Assembly (NCBI GenBank): GCA_037367405.1 | Contig: JAZKJV010010753.1 | Coordinates: 248,001 to 312,000, forward strand | Source of the DNA: Ottelia alismoides | Lineage: Eukaryota > Streptophyta > Magnoliopsida > Alismatales > Hydrocharitaceae | Length of the DNA: 64,000 nt | Direction: 5' to 3' | In this document: piece after piece, positions 63,428-64,000 of the stretch | Numbering within the stretch: the first letter of the stretch is position 1 | How the letters are laid out: each line of letters starts with the position of its first letter | The notes under the pieces: generated by a model | Told to the model about the DNA's origin: nothing | Database searches by the model: none | Seen by the model: the letters and a program-made list of their open reading frames with translations, nothing else | Made by a program: the position numbers and the translations under genes

Positions 63428-64000
63428 GGTTGATGGTTTTGGATGTGATCCATGAACCGAGGACGACTTGGGTTCATTTGGGTTTGCGAAAGTTTTCTTG
63501 CATTTCATTTTCGCATCTCTGTTTAGTGATTATTTTCGACCTTGTTTAAATTATTTAAACACGAAAATAATAATTTTATTTTGTTCTCCATTAAATAAGA
63601 AAACCATAGGATCCTAGTTTACGTAATTTGGATTCCGTATGCTTGAGATATGACTATTTTAGTGAACATGTATCCACTGTTTCGGGAACTGCGGAGCATG
63701 ACGTAAGTAAGATGTCAATTGCGGATTTGATACGCCTTGAAATGAGTGAAAACTATATGTTGTAAATCAAATTAACAAAATTTTAGAACTTATTTTGCTT
63801 AATTTGGATTTAAATTGATTGATATATGGTATTTTTAGTAAGAGAGGGTCACTGCTGGAAATACTTTCCTAATCAAGAACCTAGTGATTGTGATTTAATC
63901 AATTAGTAAAATTAAATTATTTAATTTCCTAGAATAATTGTGCATAAATATTTATGAAATATTTGATGGTAATTATTTCCTTAAATGACATAGCCTTAAC
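63428..64000 (+). other. Leader of Copia B to the window edge
   Basis: Colinear with 54929-55500 of element A. 63600-63766 carries the same leader frame (SLRNLDSVCLRYDYFSEHVS), here with one stop near its start. Confidence 0.75.

Larger units (their letters stand above)
60809..64000 (+). mobile_element. Copia LTR retrotransposon 'B', runs off the window
   Basis: 5' LTR 60809-63411, primer site 63414-63427, then the internal leader to the window edge. Same family and orientation as A and inserted in the A 3' LTR. The five bases before it are GCTGG (60804-60808), the expected target word. Confidence 0.88.

Noticed and set aside
1..64000. CRISPR arrays, rRNA, intact tRNA genes, bacterial-style operons
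   Set aside because: Periodic repeats found are microsatellites, LTR dyads or the H hairpin units. No repeat-spacer array and no RNA gene was seen.

Overview
This is nuclear DNA of a flowering plant. The evidence is one chloroplast-targeted leucine-biosynthesis exon next to about 60 kb of nested LTR retrotransposons primed by plant tRNAs (initiator-Met type for the Copia elements, Asp type for the Athila-like Gypsy element). The GC-rich first exon in AT-rich surroundings and the GCG-repeat leader fit a monocot, possibly outside the grasses; that is inference. I see no prokaryotic operon, CRISPR array, rRNA or functional tRNA.

Layout. (1) 1-2900: first coding exon of 2-isopropylmalate synthase on the minus strand (567-1246), part of its first intron with a possible tRNA-derived SINE, AT-rich upstream DNA, and a small inverted-repeat MITE (2548-2684). 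(2) 2914-31866: a complete minus-strand Copia element ('D', target duplication AATAT). It is interrupted by a minus-strand Athila-like solo LTR ('E', 9111-27673, duplication TATAT), which is itself interrupted by a complete plus-strand Athila-like Gypsy element ('H', 10710-26052, duplication GCCGC) with recognisable gag, protease, reverse transcriptase/RNase H and integrase, all broken. (3) 31872-36098: AT-rich DNA with a badly decayed Copia LTR, primer site and gag start. (4) 36099-52235: a second, distinct minus-strand Copia element ('C'). Its gag zinc knuckle is split by another Athila-like solo LTR ('F', 41730-48361, duplication CCTAG), which carries a Copia solo LTR ('G', 41934-44742, duplication CCGAA) with an internal 183-bp tandem duplication. 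C's 5' LTR is cut at 52235 by (5) a plus-strand Copia element 'A' (52236 onward), whose 3' LTR is cut at 60808 by a same-orientation element 'B' (60809 to the window end).

The only host gene supported is the synthase exon. Everything else is transposable-element sequence with no intact open reading frame of useful length. Insertion order can be read from the nesting: D before E before H on the left; C before F before G, and C before A before B, on the right. D, G, A and B belong to one Copia family (LTR about 2.6 kb, long non-coding leader). C is a related but distinct family. E, F and H are three different Athila-like LTR families that share an unusual palindromic LTR start.

No new gene system was found. 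The most unusual structures are a roughly 105-nt-spaced series of hairpin plus G-run motifs upstream of the H polypurine tract, the shared palindromic LTR start, and a long leader conserved between Copia families.
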